A stretch of DNA of 64,000 nt from Vulcanimicrobiota bacterium (GTDB lineage: Bacteria > Vulcanimicrobiota > Vulcanimicrobiia > Vulcanimicrobiales > Vulcanimicrobiaceae). The DNA lies in the NCBI GenBank assembly GCA_027307235.1, contig DAHUXH010000012.1:186001-250000 (forward strand). Reading direction: 5' to 3'. Under the pieces are notes generated by a model. That model was not told the origin of the DNA, searched no databases, and saw only the letters and a list, made by a program, of their open reading frames with translations. Of this stretch, positions 35,338 to 44,050 are shown in pieces. The translations under genes and the position numbers were made by a program. Positions within the stretch are counted from its first letter, which is position 1, and every line of letters starts with the position of its first letter.

Positions 35338-36456
35338 GTGCAGTTCGGCCGGATCTTCGGCATCACCCTACGGATCGACTGGAGCTGGCTCATCGTCTTC
35401 GGACTGATGACCTGGTCGCTCTCCGGCGCTCCCGGACCATTCGCGCATCTTCCCGAGCGCACGCGCATCGTGACGGCGGCCATCGCAGTGCTGCTGCTTT
35501 TCGCATGCGTCATCGCGCACGAACTCGCCCATGCTTTGACTGCCCGGCGATTCGGCATCGACACGGCGAGCATCACGCTCTTCGTGTTCGGCGGCGTGTC
35601 GAGCCTCAGGTCGGAACCAAATTCACCGCGTGCTGAGGCGCTGATCTCGCTCGCGGGTCCGTTGACGAGCTTCGTCCTGGCGTTGATCTTCTTCGCCGTT
35701 GCGAGCGTCGTGCGCGTCGGCGACGCCGCCGCGACCGCGATGCTCTACCTGGCGTTCGTCAATGCACTCCTCGGCGCGTTCAATCTGCTTCCGGCTTATC
35801 CGCTCGACGGCAGTCACGTCTTCCATGCCATCGTGTGGCATGTCAACAAGAATCGCGCGCGAGCGACCGGATTCACCGCAGGCATGACGCGCGCGGTCGG
35901 CGGAGCCTTCGTTCTCTTTGGTATTCTGCAGCTCGCCGGCGGCTATCTGGTCTCCGGCGTGTGGCTCGAACTGCTGGCTTGGTTCATGCTGCGTGCCGGT
36001 CAAGCAGAATGGCAGTACGAGATGATCCTTCGCCCCATGCAGGCGATGCGCGTCGTCGACGTCGCCGACCCGGTCGGCGCATCATTGCCGCTGAAAGCAA
36101 ACTGCCAAGCCGCTCTCGACCGCATGATAGCGACGCAACACCGAGCCCTGCCCGTGGTCTCCAACGATGAATTGTCCGGCATGGTGACGCTAGCGGATTT
36201 CGCGAAGCTCGACGGGCGCGCATTGGACGACGCCGCCGTCACTTCGATCATGACACGCGCCGCCGATCTGGTCAGTGTCGCGGCGAGCGAACCGGCGTTC
36301 GCGGCATTTCAAAAACTCGCAAACTCATCGCACAGCCAACTGCCGGTCCTCGATGAGCATGCTCATCTGGTCGGCTTCGTCACACGTGACACCGTGATTC
36401 GCAGTCTGTTGTTCGCTCGCGAACAGCAGATGCTGGGGCCGATCTCCCGGCGCTAA
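35338..36456 (+). CDS. Site-2 metalloprotease (M50) with CBS domains
   Basis: A 372-residue intramembrane protease of the Rip3/SpoIVFB type. The zinc site is HELAH near residue 62 in the membrane helix AVLLLFACVIAHELAHALTA, and the second half-site is NLLPAYPLDGSH near residue 150. After about six helices come two CBS modules (PLKANCQAALDRMIATQHRALPVVS; EPAFAAFQKLANSSHSQLPVLDE), which in relatives sense nucleotides. It may release a membrane-bound regulator such as the anti-sigma factor upstream. It is convergent with the M56 operon across a terminator. Confidence 0.9.
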   Translation: MQFGRIFGITLRIDWSWLIVFGLMTWSLSGAPGPFAHLPERTRIVTAAIAVLLLFACVIAHELAHALTARRFGIDTASITLFVFGGVSSLRSEPNSPRAEALISLAGPLTSFVLALIFFAVASVVRVGDAAATAMLYLAFVNALLGAFNLLPAYPLDGSHVFHAIVWHVNKNRARATGFTAGMTRAVGGAFVLFGILQLAGGYLVSGVWLELLAWFMLRAGQAEWQYEMILRPMQAMRVVDVADPVGASLPLKANCQAALDRMIATQHRALPVVSNDELSGMVTLADFAKLDGRALDDAAVTSIMTRAADLVSVAASEPAFAAFQKLANSSHSQLPVLDEHAHLVGFVTRDTVIRSLLFAREQQMLGPISRR

Positions 36457-36477
36457 GCTCTAGGCTCCTAGCGCCGG
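36447..36477. terminator. Two-way terminator hairpin between convergent genes
   Basis: CCGGCGCTA (36447-36455) and TAGCGCCGG (36469-36477) are perfect inverted repeats. The hairpin includes the stop codon of the site-2 protease and reaches into the last codons of the small gene on the minus strand. A shorter CTAGG-CT-CCTAG palindrome lies inside it as an alternative fold. Confidence 0.65.
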
Positions 36478-36704
36478 ACCGCGTAGCGGACTTGCCCCGC
36501 CAGCCACTCGCACACGCTGCCGTCGCGCATCACGAACGATTCGCAGCCGTCGACGTCCGGGTTGAAATCTTCATTGGCGGCTTTCGTCGCCGGCCAGTTC
36601 ACCTCGGGGAACTGACGCGCCGCCGCGCGTGCTTTCATGTAGGAAAACTGCGGCGCCTTCACCAGGATGTTGAGCGCGTTCGCCAATTTCTGCGCGTCAG
36701 TCAT
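36468..36704 (-). CDS. Small protein, last gene of the BlaI-M56 operon
   Basis: A 78-residue soluble protein beginning MTDAQKLANALNILV. ATG 36704 was chosen over ATG 36710 because the strong Shine-Dalgarno GGAGGT (36714-36719) sits 9 bases from it and only 3 from the other. The ribosome-binding site and first codons overlap the 3' end of the M56 gene, so they are coupled. It contains two cysteines (DVDGCESF, SVCEWL). No family is recognised. Confidence 0.65.
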   Translation of the reverse strand: MTDAQKLANALNILVKAPQFSYMKARAAARQFPEVNWPATKAANEDFNPDVDGCESFVMRDGSVCEWLAGQVRYAVRR

Positions 36705-38334
36705 GGACATCGTACCTCCAAAGCGTTGATCCCACGTTGTAAAATCGCTGGCGTTGCGGGTCGAACGCGATCGTGCAGGTGATGGTTCTTCCGTTGGCAT
36801 CGAAGCCATCCCAAATCAGCACGTGTCCGTTGGGCAGCAAGCGTATGCCTTGACCGGCATGCTCGCCGCCGTCCATCCGTGCGCGAACGAAGCGCCGCGC
36901 GCGTGGGTCGAAAAATTCCGGCGTGTGCACGAACCGGTTGACGGCGTATTCGCCGCCGGTCAGGAAGACGCGGCCATCGCGCAACAGGATGGCGGAGTGC
37001 TGCGCGCGCGCGTACGTCATGCTCGTGACCTCTCGCACGCGGTGATCCTGCGGTGAGTAGATCAGCGCGTCGCGAGTCACGCCGCCACGCGTCCATCCGC
37101 CTGCGATCAAGACGGTGCCGTCGGCGAGTTGCGTTGCCGTGGCATCGGCGCGGGCGACCGGCATGCGCGCCGTCGCGATCACCCGTCCCGTTCGCGCATC
37201 GATCTCTTGGATAATCGGCAAGAACGTGCCGTCCGGCGTGCGGCCGCCGACAATCAACGTGGTGCCGCCGCGCAACGTCACGACCGTCGCCGCGGTCCGC
37301 GTCATCGCGCGCTGCGCGAGCGCGGGAACGGCCCAGGTCAGCAGCACGGCCAGCACGGCCACGAGCGCCCCGAACGGGATGCCCGTCACCAGTCCATTCC
37401 ACGAAGCGGCGCGCGCATCGTCATCAAGCAACTGGCGCAATCGCACCGCGGTGTGCGAGCCACTCCTCACTATGCCCACCGACAGCACCGGCGTGCGCGC
37501 CGCCGGTTGCTGCGCAAGCTGCCACAACAACTCAGCATAGCGGCGTGACGAACCGGTGGTCGCGACCGCCTCACGGTCGCAGGCGAGTTCACGTTCTAAC
37601 GACAGGCGCGTGCACACAAAGGCGAGCAAAGGATTGAACCAGAGTAACGCCGCGACGACGCGTTCGATGAGTTGCACCCAATCATCGCGACGGCCTATGT
37701 GCGCCAGTTCATGGCGGAGCAGACACGCGATGTCTTCAGACGACATAGACTCCAAGAGTGCCTGTGGCATCACGATTGCCGGATGCAGATATCCAAGCGC
37801 GATCGGTGTGGTCACGGCATCGGCGGACAGCAGCCGCACGTCGCGCGACAGAAGCGGCAGCACAACGTCGAGCGGCTTGGCGCGGCTCTTTAGCATCCGC
37901 ACGCCCCGAAGAGCGCGCGCGATGCAAAGGAGGCGCCACACCGCGATGGTCAGCCACACCACGACGGCCGGCACAGCAACCGCCGGAATCTGCAGCCGCT
38001 GCCGAACGCCTGCGATATCGGCCGTCGAGGTTGCGGACTGCTCACTCGTGCGCAATGCATCGGCACGGAACTGCGGTTCAACTGTCGGCGAGACGTGCCG
38101 CACCGCCGGAAGCGCCACCGTCGGCGGGGCGTTGAGCACGGCACGGCCGTACACGAAAGGCGTCGCAGCGGTCGCCATCAAGACGAACATCCAGCACCGG
38201 TAACGCGCGCCGGGCGCCGCTTTCGGCACCAGCGTCGTGACCGCCATTGCGGCAGCCACACCGAGCGAGGCCACTAGCACACTCGCCGCCAACCCGTACG
38301 CGAGTTGCGAGGTGACGGCAAACGGCTCGATCAC
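36697..38334 (-). CDS. BlaR1-like M56 protease with external Kelch-type domain
   Basis: A 545-residue membrane protein. Helices lie at about 12-34, 47-63, 118-139 and 314-340. Between the third and fourth is an M56 protease domain with HELAH at 208-212 and the third-ligand region ERELACDREAV at 248-258. Residues 350-545 carry at least four Kelch-like blade motifs (LIVGGR, LIAGGW, FLTGGE, LIWDGF) instead of BlaR1's penicillin-binding domain. The neighbouring BlaI repressor is the expected cleavage target. The signal sensed is unknown. It overlaps blaI by 4 bases. Confidence 0.88.
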   Translation of the reverse strand: MIEPFAVTSQLAYGLAASVLVASLGVAAAMAVTTLVPKAAPGARYRCWMFVLMATAATPFVYGRAVLNAPPTVALPAVRHVSPTVEPQFRADALRTSEQSATSTADIAGVRQRLQIPAVAVPAVVVWLTIAVWRLLCIARALRGVRMLKSRAKPLDVVLPLLSRDVRLLSADAVTTPIALGYLHPAIVMPQALLESMSSEDIACLLRHELAHIGRRDDWVQLIERVVAALLWFNPLLAFVCTRLSLERELACDREAVATTGSSRRYAELLWQLAQQPAARTPVLSVGIVRSGSHTAVRLRQLLDDDARAASWNGLVTGIPFGALVAVLAVLLTWAVPALAQRAMTRTAATVVTLRGGTTLIVGGRTPDGTFLPIIQEIDARTGRVIATARMPVARADATATQLADGTVLIAGGWTRGGVTRDALIYSPQDHRVREVTSMTYARAQHSAILLRDGRVFLTGGEYAVNRFVHTPEFFDPRARRFVRARMDGGEHAGQGIRLLPNGHVLIWDGFDANGRTITCTIAFDPQRQRFYNVGSTLWRYDVHD

Positions 38335-38711
38335 TTGCGTTTTCGGCTCTCCTCGAAAAGCGCACGAATGCTTGCGGCTTCCTGCGCCGTCATCTGCTTG
38401 GAATCGAGCAGTGCCGACACGAGGAGGCTCGGCGAGCTATCGAAGAACCGCGCGACGACGTCCGCGAGCGCGGTTTTTTGCGCCGCGCTCTGGGCGATCG
38501 TAGCGCGATACAGGAACGTTCGTCCCGCAACCGTGTGCTTCACCGCGCCTTTGCGTTCAAGGACGCCCAAGGTCGTGAGCACCGTGTTGCGTGCCAAGCG
38601 CGGTGTTTCGATGGCATCGACGATCTCGTTGACCGTCGCCTCGGCACGCGACCAAAGCACGCGCATGATGCGCAACTCGGCTTCGGTCAACGCAGCGGCG
38701 CGTTGCGCCAC
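38331..38711 (-). CDS. BlaI/MecI-family transcriptional repressor
   Basis: A 126-residue winged-helix repressor. The N-terminal domain (LTEAELRIMRVLWSRAEATVNEIVDAI ... ARNTVLTTLGVLERKGAVKHTVAGRTFLYRA) is the typical BlaI DNA-binding part, followed by a helical dimerisation region with the segment (VSALLDSKQMTAQEAASIRALFEE). In the family the partner M56 protease inactivates the repressor. It lies 1 base after the secreted-protein gene and overlaps the M56 gene by 4 bases. A likely operator is at 39564-39576. Confidence 0.93.
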   Translation of the reverse strand: MAQRAAALTEAELRIMRVLWSRAEATVNEIVDAIETPRLARNTVLTTLGVLERKGAVKHTVAGRTFLYRATIAQSAAQKTALADVVARFFDSSPSLLVSALLDSKQMTAQEAASIRALFEESRKRK

Positions 38712-38712
38712 G

Positions 38713-39495
38713 TTAGGTGTCGCCGGGAACGGCGTTGAGCAGCATAATCATGCGTTCTTTGGCGCGAAACGTGCGCCCGTCGCGAGTAGCCAAGATGACG
38801 TCACGCTCGCTCAATACGTCATCGCTGATGATGATACCGCTGCGAAAGGTGGTGTACCCACGCCAGTGGGTCGGGCCGGCGGAGGTGACGGAGACCGCAA
38901 CCTGCTTGCCGTTGATCAGAATCGACGTTCCTCTCGACTTCGACGACTTCTGGGCAGTAGCGCGCCCTTCGCGCATCAGCATCACCGTCGCGTGGTCCGG
39001 GTCGGCCTGCACGACCGTGACGGTCTGCACCCCCGCCGGTCCCATCTCCCAGTCCGTCGGTATCGTGACCGTCCATGTCTGACCCGCGCGCAGCCGGTCG
39101 GGCGGATTGCCCCACAAGAAGCGATTGAGTGCAAGTCCGCTTGCCTGGGTATCGGGCGTCACGTGACCCTTCACGATCGGCATCAGCGTTCGCACGTCCA
39201 AGCTGTATCCAGCGTTGGTTCCCGAGGCCAAGCCATCGTAGCGGTATGGCCCTGTGAAGTTCGCCCGTCCGTTGTGAACATCGGTCACCACATACGTCGC
39301 TGAACCCGCCACGCGGCGGACCTGTTCCCTAAAACCCGGTCCCCGGAACGAGTACATAAAGGAGAAAACGTTCGACAAATGCTCGCCGCGCGTGAACGTG
39401 TGGTGGAAGTAATCCGGTGCCGGTTGGGCTATAGCACGGACACCGCCGCAGAGCACGATCAGTGCGGCAAGGGCCAGCAACTTCAGACGATTCAT
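38713..39495 (-). CDS. Secreted protein, first gene of the BlaI-M56 operon
   Basis: A 260-residue exported protein with a signal peptide (MNRLKLLALAALIVLCGGVRAIA) and a beta-rich mature domain (FTRGEHLSNVFSFMYSFRGPGFREQV; LRAGQTWTVTIPTDWEMGPAGVQTVTVVQAD). No family is recognised. It is transcribed away from the MBL-fold gene at 39585 and leads into blaI, so it is probably a regulated target of the system. Confidence 0.75.
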   Translation of the reverse strand: MNRLKLLALAALIVLCGGVRAIAQPAPDYFHHTFTRGEHLSNVFSFMYSFRGPGFREQVRRVAGSATYVVTDVHNGRANFTGPYRYDGLASGTNAGYSLDVRTLMPIVKGHVTPDTQASGLALNRFLWGNPPDRLRAGQTWTVTIPTDWEMGPAGVQTVTVVQADPDHATVMLMREGRATAQKSSKSRGTSILINGKQVAVSVTSAGPTHWRGYTTFRSGIIISDDVLSERDVILATRDGRTFRAKERMIMLLNAVPGDT

Positions 39496-39548
39496 TGAGA
39501 CCTCCGGCTCGACGATTCACACCTATTATTTTAAGCCTATATTCATAG

Positions 39549-39578
39549 TTGACAATCGTTAGCCCTACTGTGTAGGCT
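39549..39578 (+). promoter_or_regulatory. Promoter of the MBL-fold gene, apparently leaderless
   Basis: TTGACA (39549-39554), an 18-base spacer and TAGGCT (39573-39578) place the expected transcription start about 7 bases downstream, on or next to the ATG at 39585. No ribosome-binding site precedes that ATG, so the mRNA may be leaderless. Confidence 0.55.
39564..39576. promoter_or_regulatory. Candidate BlaI operator
   Basis: CCTAC-TGT-GTAGG is a perfect inverted repeat with half-sites like the TAC/GTA dyads bound by BlaI and MecI repressors. It overlaps the -10 element of the promoter to the right and lies 69 bases upstream of the first gene of the blaI operon, so one bound repressor could control both directions. 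Confidence 0.55.
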
Positions 39579-39584
39579 CCTCAC

Positions 39585-41126
39585 ATGAAAAGCAGCAGAG
39601 TCCTCGGATGCCTCCTGATGTTCAGCCTACCGGCGGCCGGAGCGCAGGCGCAAGCCAGTGGTGCGGCGCGAGCCATCGTCGCTCGCGCGATCGCGGTCGT
39701 CGGCGTTCATCGCGACCTGCATTCGATGCGATCGCTGCAAATGTCCGAAAGAACGATCTCGTTTCACATCACCGACAGCGATCACGCCGATGCGCCATTT
39801 CTCGTCGCATTCGGCAACGCGACCGTGACGGACGACCTGCCCGGCCGTCGCGAATCGAGCACCAGCGTCTCGGTCCTTCCCGGGAATGACACGAACACGC
39901 CCGGGAAAGAGTCGCGTATCACAGGCACGCTGATTCTCACCCGCGACATCGCGCAATACGCCGTTTCGCGCGACAACGATCCGCCGTCGACGAACGCGCT
40001 CGCAGTGCCGCCGACGTGGGAGACGAGTAATCCTGTGCAAGCATTGCTGATCGCCGCAGCCGCTCCCGACCTCACGCAGGAACCGGACGCCATAAGCCAC
40101 GATGCGCCGCAACACGTCGTCAGCTTCACGAACGACGGCTACCGCGTGCGGTTGTTCATCAATGCAGATACGGACCTTCCGAGCGCGGTTGAAGCGACCG
40201 TCGATTATCGCGGAGAGATTGCCTGGAATGCGTGGGGCGACGTCGTCGAACGCACTGAGTATCAGAATTGGACGCTCGTCGACGGTATTCGTTACCCGTT
40301 TCAATGGGATATCACGCGCAACGGCGACATTTATAAGACGATCGCGCTCTCGCAAGTGCATGCCGACGTGCCGCTTGCGGCCGACGCTTTTGCTATTGCC
40401 GCGACGACACGCAAGGATGCGGACACCCCCGGAATCGCCGCTGCCGACGACATTCCGCTCGGCACTCCGGGCCGGCCGATCAGCGAAATCGCACCTGGCA
40501 TCGTGCAAATACCGGGATCTTGGTACACGACGCTCGTGCGGCAGAATGACGGGATCGTTATCATCGACGCTCCGATCTCGGCTGGATATTCGCAGCGGGT
40601 GATCGCCGAGGTGCAACGCCGCTTCCCGGGTGTGCCGATCAAAGCACTCATCACGTCAACCGGATACTTCTGGCACATTGCCGGCGTCCGCGAATATGCG
40701 GCTCGCGGAATACCGATCTACGTGTTGGATCACAATGCGCCGACGGTTCATCGCTTGTTGAGCGCACCGCATACCATCGTCCCCGACGACCTGGCGAAGA
40801 GCGGCCGGCAACCCGACATTCGCATCGTCTCTGATCGCACGGTGATCGGCAGCGGGCACAATCAACTGGTAGTACTTCCGATCCGCCGCGCCAGCGGAAA
40901 CATGTTGATGACCTACATTCCCGACGCGAAACTCGCTCACACTGCGGAGATGGCGCAACCGCTCGGTCCCAACGGTTCGTTCCTCTTCCCCGAATCGCTG
41001 CTCGAACTCAAGGAAGCGATTCGCGACGCGCACATCACTGTCAGCACGATCATCGGCATGCATATGAGCCCCACGCCCTGGTCGAAGGTCGAAGACACAC
41101 TCCGCGCCGCTTCCCCGCAGCCATGA
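39585..41126 (+). CDS. Secreted metallo-beta-lactamase-fold protein lacking the metal motif
   Basis: A 513-residue protein with a signal peptide (MKSSRVLGCLLMFSLPAAGAQA), a 250-residue beta-rich N-terminal part, and a C-terminal metallo-beta-lactamase fold. At the HxHxDH site it reads TGYFWH (359-364): both first histidines and the Asp are lost and only the last His stays. Later positions (GSGHNQL, YIPDAKLAHTAE, GMHMSP) keep His/Asp-like residues. It is divergent from the blaI operon and likely controlled by the same operator. Hydrolase activity is doubtful; a binding role is possible. Confidence 0.8.
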   Translation: MKSSRVLGCLLMFSLPAAGAQAQASGAARAIVARAIAVVGVHRDLHSMRSLQMSERTISFHITDSDHADAPFLVAFGNATVTDDLPGRRESSTSVSVLPGNDTNTPGKESRITGTLILTRDIAQYAVSRDNDPPSTNALAVPPTWETSNPVQALLIAAAAPDLTQEPDAISHDAPQHVVSFTNDGYRVRLFINADTDLPSAVEATVDYRGEIAWNAWGDVVERTEYQNWTLVDGIRYPFQWDITRNGDIYKTIALSQVHADVPLAADAFAIAATTRKDADTPGIAAADDIPLGTPGRPISEIAPGIVQIPGSWYTTLVRQNDGIVIIDAPISAGYSQRVIAEVQRRFPGVPIKALITSTGYFWHIAGVREYAARGIPIYVLDHNAPTVHRLLSAPHTIVPDDLAKSGRQPDIRIVSDRTVIGSGHNQLVVLPIRRASGNMLMTYIPDAKLAHTAEMAQPLGPNGSFLFPESLLELKEAIRDAHITVSTIIGMHMSPTPWSKVEDTLRAASPQP

Positions 41127-41281
41127 AAGCGCAGGAGGGCATGCCTCACGCCGCGTAGGGTGCCCGACGAAGCCTTGCACGGGTGTGGTTGTTTCACGGC
41201 TTCTCTGACCATCTGACCAGCAAGGTGTTCGATTTCCACACGCAGGGAGCAGTGTCTCCCGAGATCATGGAGAGTGAACAC

Positions 41282-42211
41282 ATGTCCACAGGCACGATTC
41301 AATTTTACGGGAGCGGCCTCTTTCAGGACGCCTATCCCAATCCGACGGTGCCCTACGCCACCCAACTCGCGCAGATCCAAAAATCACCGTTCAACCGCTG
41401 CGTCCTTTGGGCGCTGCACGTTCAGACGAACGGAGATTTCTATTACAACGATACGCCGATGGTGCAGAACGGCAAGTTCGTCACGAGTACCGATCCCACG
41501 AAAGGGGTCAACCCGGATCTCGCGAGCCTGCTTTCGCAAGTGAAGAGCGGCGGGAACGTCGGCAAGATTTTGTTCAGCATTGGGCCGTTCCAAAGCGATT
41601 TCGATCACATCGTCGCCAACCTTGCGAGTGCCAGGGCAAACTTCGCCGCACTCAAGGCAGCGCTGCCGATCGACGGCATCGATTTTGATTACGAGGGTAA
41701 TTACGGCGACCAAGACGCAACCAACCTCGCGAATCTCACAACGCTTCTTTACAAGGACCTCGGCCTCGAGGTGACCTACTGCCCGTACACCTACGAGAGT
41801 TTCTGGCTGTCCTGTCTCGCGCAGGTCTACCAAAAGAACAAGAACGTGCAACTCGTCAGCGCGTTCAATTTGCAGTGCTACGACGGTGGAACGGGGAACG
41901 ACCCGGCACAGTGGGCAGCGGAGATTTCGAGCTACGGCTCGCCGCTCGGGATCGCGGACCCCATCACATTCATCTTCCCCGGCTTCTGGGTTGCGCATGC
42001 CGGCGCAAAATCTGGAATGGGTCAGTGCCCAAGCGAGATGCAGTCGACATTCACAGCGCTGCAACCTGAAGGTGTCGTCGGAGGGTGGGTCTGGAATTCG
42101 GGCGACATCTTCAACAACGAATCGGCCGCATTATGTCCAAATCAGGACGTGACGCCGAACGGTTATGCTTCGGCAATCGCAAACGGCCTCGGATTGCTCG
42201 CGAACCGTTAG
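41282..42211 (+). CDS. GH18-like glycoside hydrolase without signal peptide
   Basis: ATG 41282, with GGAGAG 7-8 bases upstream, gives 309 residues; the frame is open to 41183. The barrel signature DGIDFDYE (131-138) matches the family 18 DxxDxDxE motif with Glu138 as the acid. VGKILFSIGPF, LVSAFNLQCYDGG and GVVGGWVWNSGD are consistent barrel strands. GH18 enzymes cut chitin or peptidoglycan-type GlcNAc links. No export signal is visible, so it is either cytoplasmic or uses another route. Confidence 0.78.
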   Translation: MSTGTIQFYGSGLFQDAYPNPTVPYATQLAQIQKSPFNRCVLWALHVQTNGDFYYNDTPMVQNGKFVTSTDPTKGVNPDLASLLSQVKSGGNVGKILFSIGPFQSDFDHIVANLASARANFAALKAALPIDGIDFDYEGNYGDQDATNLANLTTLLYKDLGLEVTYCPYTYESFWLSCLAQVYQKNKNVQLVSAFNLQCYDGGTGNDPAQWAAEISSYGSPLGIADPITFIFPGFWVAHAGAKSGMGQCPSEMQSTFTALQPEGVVGGWVWNSGDIFNNESAALCPNQDVTPNGYASAIANGLGLLANR

Positions 42212-42310
42212 TCAACAAGGTCCCGCCCATATGCCGCGCCGCGACTCACTCGCGCGCGGCATCTTTCTTTTTCGGCTTGCAAACCTTATGGTCAATCTCA
42301 TAGGCAACGC

Positions 42311-43468
42311 CTACTCCACCGCATCGACGATACGAATTATGTCAGCACACAGGTACAGGTGCTGTTTACCGCTATCTCTGTACCGTTCGATGATGCCGAA
42401 TTCCACGAGTTTCAAAACTGTATCGCGCGACGATTGCCAGGAGAAACCCAACACGTTCTCGGCGATTGCATAGGTCATTACGGGGAGCCTGAACAGTTCA
42501 TCGGCAAGCCGCAAGGGTGCGGCCGTTACACGTGCCTCGGTTAATTTCTTACGGTATTGCTCACGTAGTTCTTGTAGTTGTTTGGTGCGTTGCACCGCGT
42601 CACGCGCTTGTAGCGCGATGCCGCGCAGGAAGAACAGTATCCACGGCTCCCACTGCCCGTCCTTGCTGATGTTGAGCATGAGATCGTTGTATTGCTGCCG
42701 CCGACGTTCAAAGTATGCGCTCAAATAAAGCATCGGCACGGCAAGCCGTTTCTCGGCGCATAACATGAGCGTGATGAGTAATCGCCCGATGCGTCCGTTA
42801 CCGTCGAGGAATGGATGGATCGCCTCGAACTGATAGTGCACCAGCGCAAGGCGCACGATCAACGGCAGCCGATCCGGCTTTTGGATGTACTGGCCCAGCG
42901 CATCGAACGCCTCATCGAGGAAATACGGCGGCGGCGGAACGTAACGCGCTTCGGCGATGCCCAAACCGTGCGGACCGATGTACACCTGCGTCTTACGAAA
43001 TTGGCCGGGGTGCGTATTCTCCTCGTCGATTCCTGCGAGTAGTTTCTTGTGAACCTCGCAGAGCAATCGTTTGCCGATCGGAATGTCTCCACAGCGCGCG
43101 AGCGCGTACTGAAGTGCGGCGACATAGTTTGACACTTCCCGGTTGTCACGCTCGCGTTCAGACTTCTCGAACTGCGCCGCCTCAAAAAGCACGAGATCGG
43201 AGAACGTCGTCTGGGTTCCCTCGATGCGGCTTGATAGCACTGCTTCCTTACGCAAGAACGGCGCGATGAGCAACTGAGGATCGGGGAGGTTTTGGCCATG
43301 ACCATCCAGCCGACCTAATTCCGTTGTCGCTTCATCGAGCGCGAGAATCACATCGGGAGACAGCACGAAATTAGCGAGCGGCAGCGGCTTGGGCAAGAAA
43401 GCAACCCCGCCCTCGGTGATGCGCACAAGTTCTCCGGTCATCCGGTTAGTAAATGACCACGGCTCCAT
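42311..43468 (-). CDS. Fic-domain protein (AMP transferase) with inhibitory helix
   Basis: A 385-residue protein. The Fic active-site motif HPFLDGNGRIGR (218-229) is intact, so it should transfer AMP (or another nucleotide part) to protein hydroxyls. The N-terminal inhibitory motif SSRIEG (79-84) follows the (S/T)xxxE(G/N) pattern of self-inhibited class II Fic proteins, and the C-terminal 90 residues form a winged-helix-like domain (LADELFRLPVMTYAIAENVLGFS). The start ATG lies within repeated CCTAGG elements. It stands alone next to integrase and tRNA-Sec. Confidence 0.93.
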   Translation of the reverse strand: MEPWSFTNRMTGELVRITEGGVAFLPKPLPLANFVLSPDVILALDEATTELGRLDGHGQNLPDPQLLIAPFLRKEAVLSSRIEGTQTTFSDLVLFEAAQFEKSERERDNREVSNYVAALQYALARCGDIPIGKRLLCEVHKKLLAGIDEENTHPGQFRKTQVYIGPHGLGIAEARYVPPPPYFLDEAFDALGQYIQKPDRLPLIVRLALVHYQFEAIHPFLDGNGRIGRLLITLMLCAEKRLAVPMLYLSAYFERRRQQYNDLMLNISKDGQWEPWILFFLRGIALQARDAVQRTKQLQELREQYRKKLTEARVTAAPLRLADELFRLPVMTYAIAENVLGFSWQSSRDTVLKLVEFGIIERYRDSGKQHLYLCADIIRIVDAVE

Positions 43469-43470
43469 GG

Positions 43471-43543
43471 TTTGCCTAGGGTTGCCTCCGTTACTCTAGG
43501 TAAAATGGCAGTTTGCCTAGGTTTCGTGACCACAACCCTAGGG
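43471..43543 (-). repeat. CCTAGG-type repeats in the fic upstream region
   Basis: TTTGCCTAGG occurs at 43471-43480 and 43512-43521, a related CTCTAGGTAA lies at about 43495-43504, and CCCTAGGG (43536-43543) is a palindrome. All are within 80 bases of the fic start, so they could be operator copies for its winged-helix domain or another regulator. Confidence 0.45.
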
Positions 43544-43710
43544 CCTCCCCCGCGTCGGCGCGAGGATCGCTGAGTCCTCCGCAGGCGCTCTCCGGCAAAT
43601 GTCGCAATAAACTGGTAGGCGCCCGATCGGTGGGAAAGCGTATGGATATGCCGCACTTCGCCGGATGTTTGAGCACGAAACTGGCGATCGGACGTAACGC
43701 ACTAAACGCT

Positions 43711-44020
43711 TTATGAACGTCACTTACCGCGGCGCACGATCACTCGCGCACCGAACCGCAAGGGCAAACCGCTCGCAGGCGGCACGCTGCGAAACATCCT
43801 CGTCACGCTGTTCACGCGAATCACAGTGCGCGAGCCGACGCTATTGGATTCTTCACGCGCGCCGACGCAAACCCGTGGAATCCGGATGAACTCTCCCGGA
43901 AATTCTCGCGGCTCATCTACGTGCGCTTGTTTGATGAGGGCGGCGCGAGAAGGCGCAGCGCCTCGACCGCCTACCTGCGCGATGCGGTAGACGCATCATG
44001 CCGGGGATCAAAAGCAGAAA
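43711..44020 (+). pseudogene. Possible tyrosine-recombinase remnant beside tRNA-Sec
   Basis: Two frames give recombinase-like fragments: about 43715-43860 (...RTITRAPNRKGKPLAGGTLRNIL, like a core-binding domain), then, one frame over from 43846, FFTRADANPWNPDELSRKFSRL, like the segment before the catalytic domain. No catalytic box is left. It begins 30 bases from the tRNA's 3' end, where an integrase of a tRNA-targeting island would sit. Short and decayed, so the call is tentative. Confidence 0.38.
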
Positions 44021-44050
44021 TGCCGATAAACTCGCGCGTTTTTGGGGATG

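Noticed and set aside
43513-43716. A small plus-strand frame between fic and the integrase remnant
   Set aside because: No ribosome-binding site, lies over the fic upstream repeats, and has no recognisable sequence.
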